Source of the DNA: Caldilineaceae bacterium
GTDB taxonomy: Bacteria > Chloroflexota > Anaerolineae > Caldilineales > Caldilineaceae
Reading direction: 5' to 3'
DNA: 47,673 nt
Assembly: GCA_022821585.1 (NCBI GenBank)
Contig: JAJEDI010000094.1
Span: forward strand, 1-47,673
Under the pieces are notes generated by a model, which saw only the letters and a program-made list of their open reading frames with translations, was not told the origin of the DNA and ran no database searches. Made by a program: the position numbers and the translations under genes. Below, in pieces: positions 45,994 through 47,673 of the stretch (positions are counted from its first letter, which is position 1; each line of letters opens with the position of its first letter).

Positions 45994-46014
45994 AATCCCA
46001 AACCTTTTGCCTGT

Positions 46015-47331
46015 CTATGCCGGCACCGGAAACGCCTTGACCATCTCCAGCACCTCGTCACGCACCGACTCCTGCAAGGCCGTATCCTTTGGGTCCTGAG
46101 CGATCGAGGCAATCCAGCGGCCGATCTGCTCAAACTGGTCCTGCCTCATCCCACGTGTGGTGGCCGCAGGAGTACCCAGCCGGATCCCGCTCGTGACCAT
46201 CGCCTTCCGCGTGTCAAAAGGGATCATGTTTTTATTGCAGTGGATCGACGCATTATCAAGGGCCGTCTCCACCAACTTCCCGTTGATCTCCTCGTTGTCC
46301 AAACTGTTCAAGTCGACCAGAATCAGGTGATTATCCGTGCCGCCGGAAACGCTGCGCAGACCTTCTGCCTGTAGAGTGTCGCTCAGCGCCTGCGCGTTGT
46401 CCAGAATCTGCTGCTGATACCCTTTGAACGCCTCCGCCTGCGCCAATTTGAACCCGACCGCCTTCGCAGCAATGACGTGCATGAGCGGTCCACCCTGGAT
46501 TCCAGGAAAAACTGCACGGTCGATCGCCCTCGCATGTTCCTTCCGGCAAAGTATCAGGCCGCCGCGAGGCCCCCGCAGCGTCTTATGGGTTGTAGTCGTG
46601 ACCACATCGCAGTACGGAACCGGATCGGGATGCAGTTTCGCCGCCACCAGTCCGGCAACATGGGCCATATCCATCATCAGCAGACAACCGGCCTCATCGG
46701 CAATATCTCGCAACGTCGGAAAGTCGAAATGGCGCGGATACGCACTCGCCCCTACCAGGAGCAGCTTGGGCCGCTGTTCCAGTGCCGACTTCCTGATCAC
46801 CCCGTAGTCGAGTTGCTCGGTATCGGGATCCAAACCGTAGTGAGCGAAGTCGTAATAGTGTCCGGAGCTGTTCAGGTGGAACCCATGGCTCAAATGCCCG
46901 CCGTGGTCCAGCTTCATCGCCAGCACAGTGTCGCCTGGCTTCAGCAACGCCATATAGACGGCAGCGTTGGCCTGCGCGCCCGAATGGGGTTGCACGTTGG
47001 CATGTTCTGCGCCAAAAAGCGCCAGCGCACGTTCGATGCCAACCTTTTCAGCGATGTCAACATACTGGCATCCACCGTAATATCGCCGTCCCGGATAGCC
47101 CTCGGCATACTTGTTCGTCAACACGCTGCCCGCCGCCGCCAACACCTCGGGAAAGACGTAATTCTCGCTGGCAATCAGTTCGATTCCGTTCGTTTGCCTC
47201 TGTCGTTCTGACTCAATCGCCGCATAGATCTCAGGATCCCGTACCCGTAGCAGTTGCCGTGGATCAGGCTGATCGGTCCAGTCCAAAAGGGCTGAGCCAT
47301 CTGCCTGAGATTCTGAAATAAGCTCGTTCAT
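46015..47331 (-). CDS. glyA: serine hydroxymethyltransferase
   Basis: 438 residues. SHMT interconverts serine and glycine with tetrahydrofolate and supplies one-carbon units. The N-terminal 30 residues are an extra acidic lead; the core starts at ERQRQTNGIELIASENY and contains YAEGYPGRRYYGGCQYVD, HVAGLVAAKLHPDP and the PLP lysine segment VTTTTHKTLRGPRGG. The C-terminal GIRLGTPAATTRGM is intact. It heads a leftward unit with radA and the O-methyltransferase. A promoter with an extended -10 lies upstream at 47400-47428. Confidence 0.96.
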   Translation of the reverse strand: MNELISESQADGSALLDWTDQPDPRQLLRVRDPEIYAAIESERQRQTNGIELIASENYVFPEVLAAAGSVLTNKYAEGYPGRRYYGGCQYVDIAEKVGIERALALFGAEHANVQPHSGAQANAAVYMALLKPGDTVLAMKLDHGGHLSHGFHLNSSGHYYDFAHYGLDPDTEQLDYGVIRKSALEQRPKLLLVGASAYPRHFDFPTLRDIADEAGCLLMMDMAHVAGLVAAKLHPDPVPYCDVVTTTTHKTLRGPRGGLILCRKEHARAIDRAVFPGIQGGPLMHVIAAKAVGFKLAQAEAFKGYQQQILDNAQALSDTLQAEGLRSVSGGTDNHLILVDLNSLDNEEINGKLVETALDNASIHCNKNMIPFDTRKAMVTSGIRLGTPAATTRGMRQDQFEQIGRWIASIAQDPKDTALQESVRDEVLEMVKAFPVPA

Positions 47332-47399
47332 TACCTGAATGCTCCAGTGTCAGATCCTTCGCTTAGAGCGCGTGAGCCGGCTTGAACCGCCGGCACTGA

Positions 47400-47428
47400 A
47401 CATTAGCACGCGGTATTTGATTCGTCAA
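47400..47428 (-). promoter_or_regulatory. promoter of the glyA-radA unit
   Basis: On the minus strand TTGACG (47428-47423) and TAATGT (47405-47400) are 17 bases apart, with an extended TGC just before the -10. The -35 differs from consensus by one base. The transcript would carry a leader of about 60 bases with a GCCGGC hairpin. Confidence 0.55.
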
Positions 47429-47522
47429 TTTTGCCCGATAATCCACAAGTCGACGCCAGCCAGTTAAGGGGAATCTTCTCCCTCCTCTCCGCTCTCTTCT
47501 CGTCACACTTGTCCCCCGTCAA

Positions 47523-47673
47523 TCACCGCCTTCACTGACCACTGGCAACCGATTATTGACCACTGCCTTTCTGGGCGGTCGGGCCTTCGGCCCTCCCTTG
47601 TGGGGGGGGGCCGCCCCCCCAACCCCCCCCGCCCCGCGCGCCCCCCCCGGGGGTTTTTGGGCCGAATAAGGGG
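47523..47673 (+). repeat. dispersed non-coding repeat, copy D (cut by the window end)
   Basis: It shows the heptamer array (CACTGACCACTGGCAACC, ATTGACCACTG), TTCTGGGCGGTC, and the first hairpin GGGCC-TTC-GGCCC at 47581-47593. After CCCTCCCTTGTG the second hairpin is replaced by long runs of G and C, probably bad base calls at a contig edge. The rest of the element is not available. Confidence 0.7.

Larger units (their letters stand above)
47332..47673. other. region upstream of glyA to the window end
   Basis: No gene is supported. It holds the glyA promoter, a hairpin at 47376-47394 (GCCGGC on both arms, 7-base loop) in the glyA leader, and repeat copy D, which dissolves into homopolymer runs at the window end. 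Confidence 0.65.

Overview
The window reads as a chromosomal contig from a Chloroflexota bacterium, most likely an aerobic, heterotrophic Anaerolineae or Caldilineales-like lineage. The assignment rests on a G+C content of roughly 60% by eye, on an A2-type haem-copper oxidase operon with ctaG and surf1, on Yip1-type membrane proteins, and on the many sugar-acid enzymes, sulfatases and enolase-superfamily enzymes. No rRNA, tRNA, CRISPR array, phage or transposase gene was seen.

Layout. 1-102 is the start of a leftward membrane-protein gene cut by the window edge. 229-4005 is an overlapping rightward run: lepA, rsmA and a kinase-like phosphotransferase. 4046-4990 is a leftward tyrosine-recombinase-fold protein that has lost most of its catalytic residues. 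5842-12063 is the cytochrome c oxidase operon: coxB, coxA, subunit IV, coxC, ctaG, a secreted membrane-anchored protein, surf1. It is driven by a near-consensus promoter and followed by an MFS transporter. 13501-18620 holds two tandem serine beta-lactamase-like hydrolases, a Gfo/Idh/MocA oxidoreductase, a TIM-barrel sugar isomerase and a VOC protein. 18731-20348 is an AT-richer patch with an SRPBCC protein and an internally deleted Yip1 pseudogene. An intact Yip1 gene and an amidohydrolase follow. 22016-27764 carries a nucleoside hydrolase, three MFS transporters and a zinc-ribbon P-loop kinase. 27775-30969 encodes a very large Asp-box beta-propeller protein.

31883-39042 looks like carbohydrate catabolism: a carbohydrate esterase, mannonate dehydratase, MsrA, an amidohydrolase, an FGly-type sulfatase and an enolase-superfamily dehydratase. 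Together with 13501-18078 this suggests use of acetylated or sulfated, uronate-containing polysaccharides, which is an inference. 39111-47331 is mostly housekeeping: a HAD phosphatase, leuS, a thiamine-binding MTH1187 protein and a HIT protein ending at a strong terminator, then leftward O-methyltransferase, radA and glyA.

The most unusual signal is a dispersed non-coding repeat present four times (5198-5567, 31388-31764, 34062-34325 and 47523 to the window end), always in the same orientation. Each copy has a degenerate heptamer array, two hairpins and a conserved body. The three complete copies all lie between divergent genes. The fourth runs into corrupted sequence at the window end. Other points of interest are the recombinase fold lacking its catalytic residues, a misplaced strong terminator plus operator-like palindrome before an MFS/nucleoside hydrolase pair, and a structured leuS leader.
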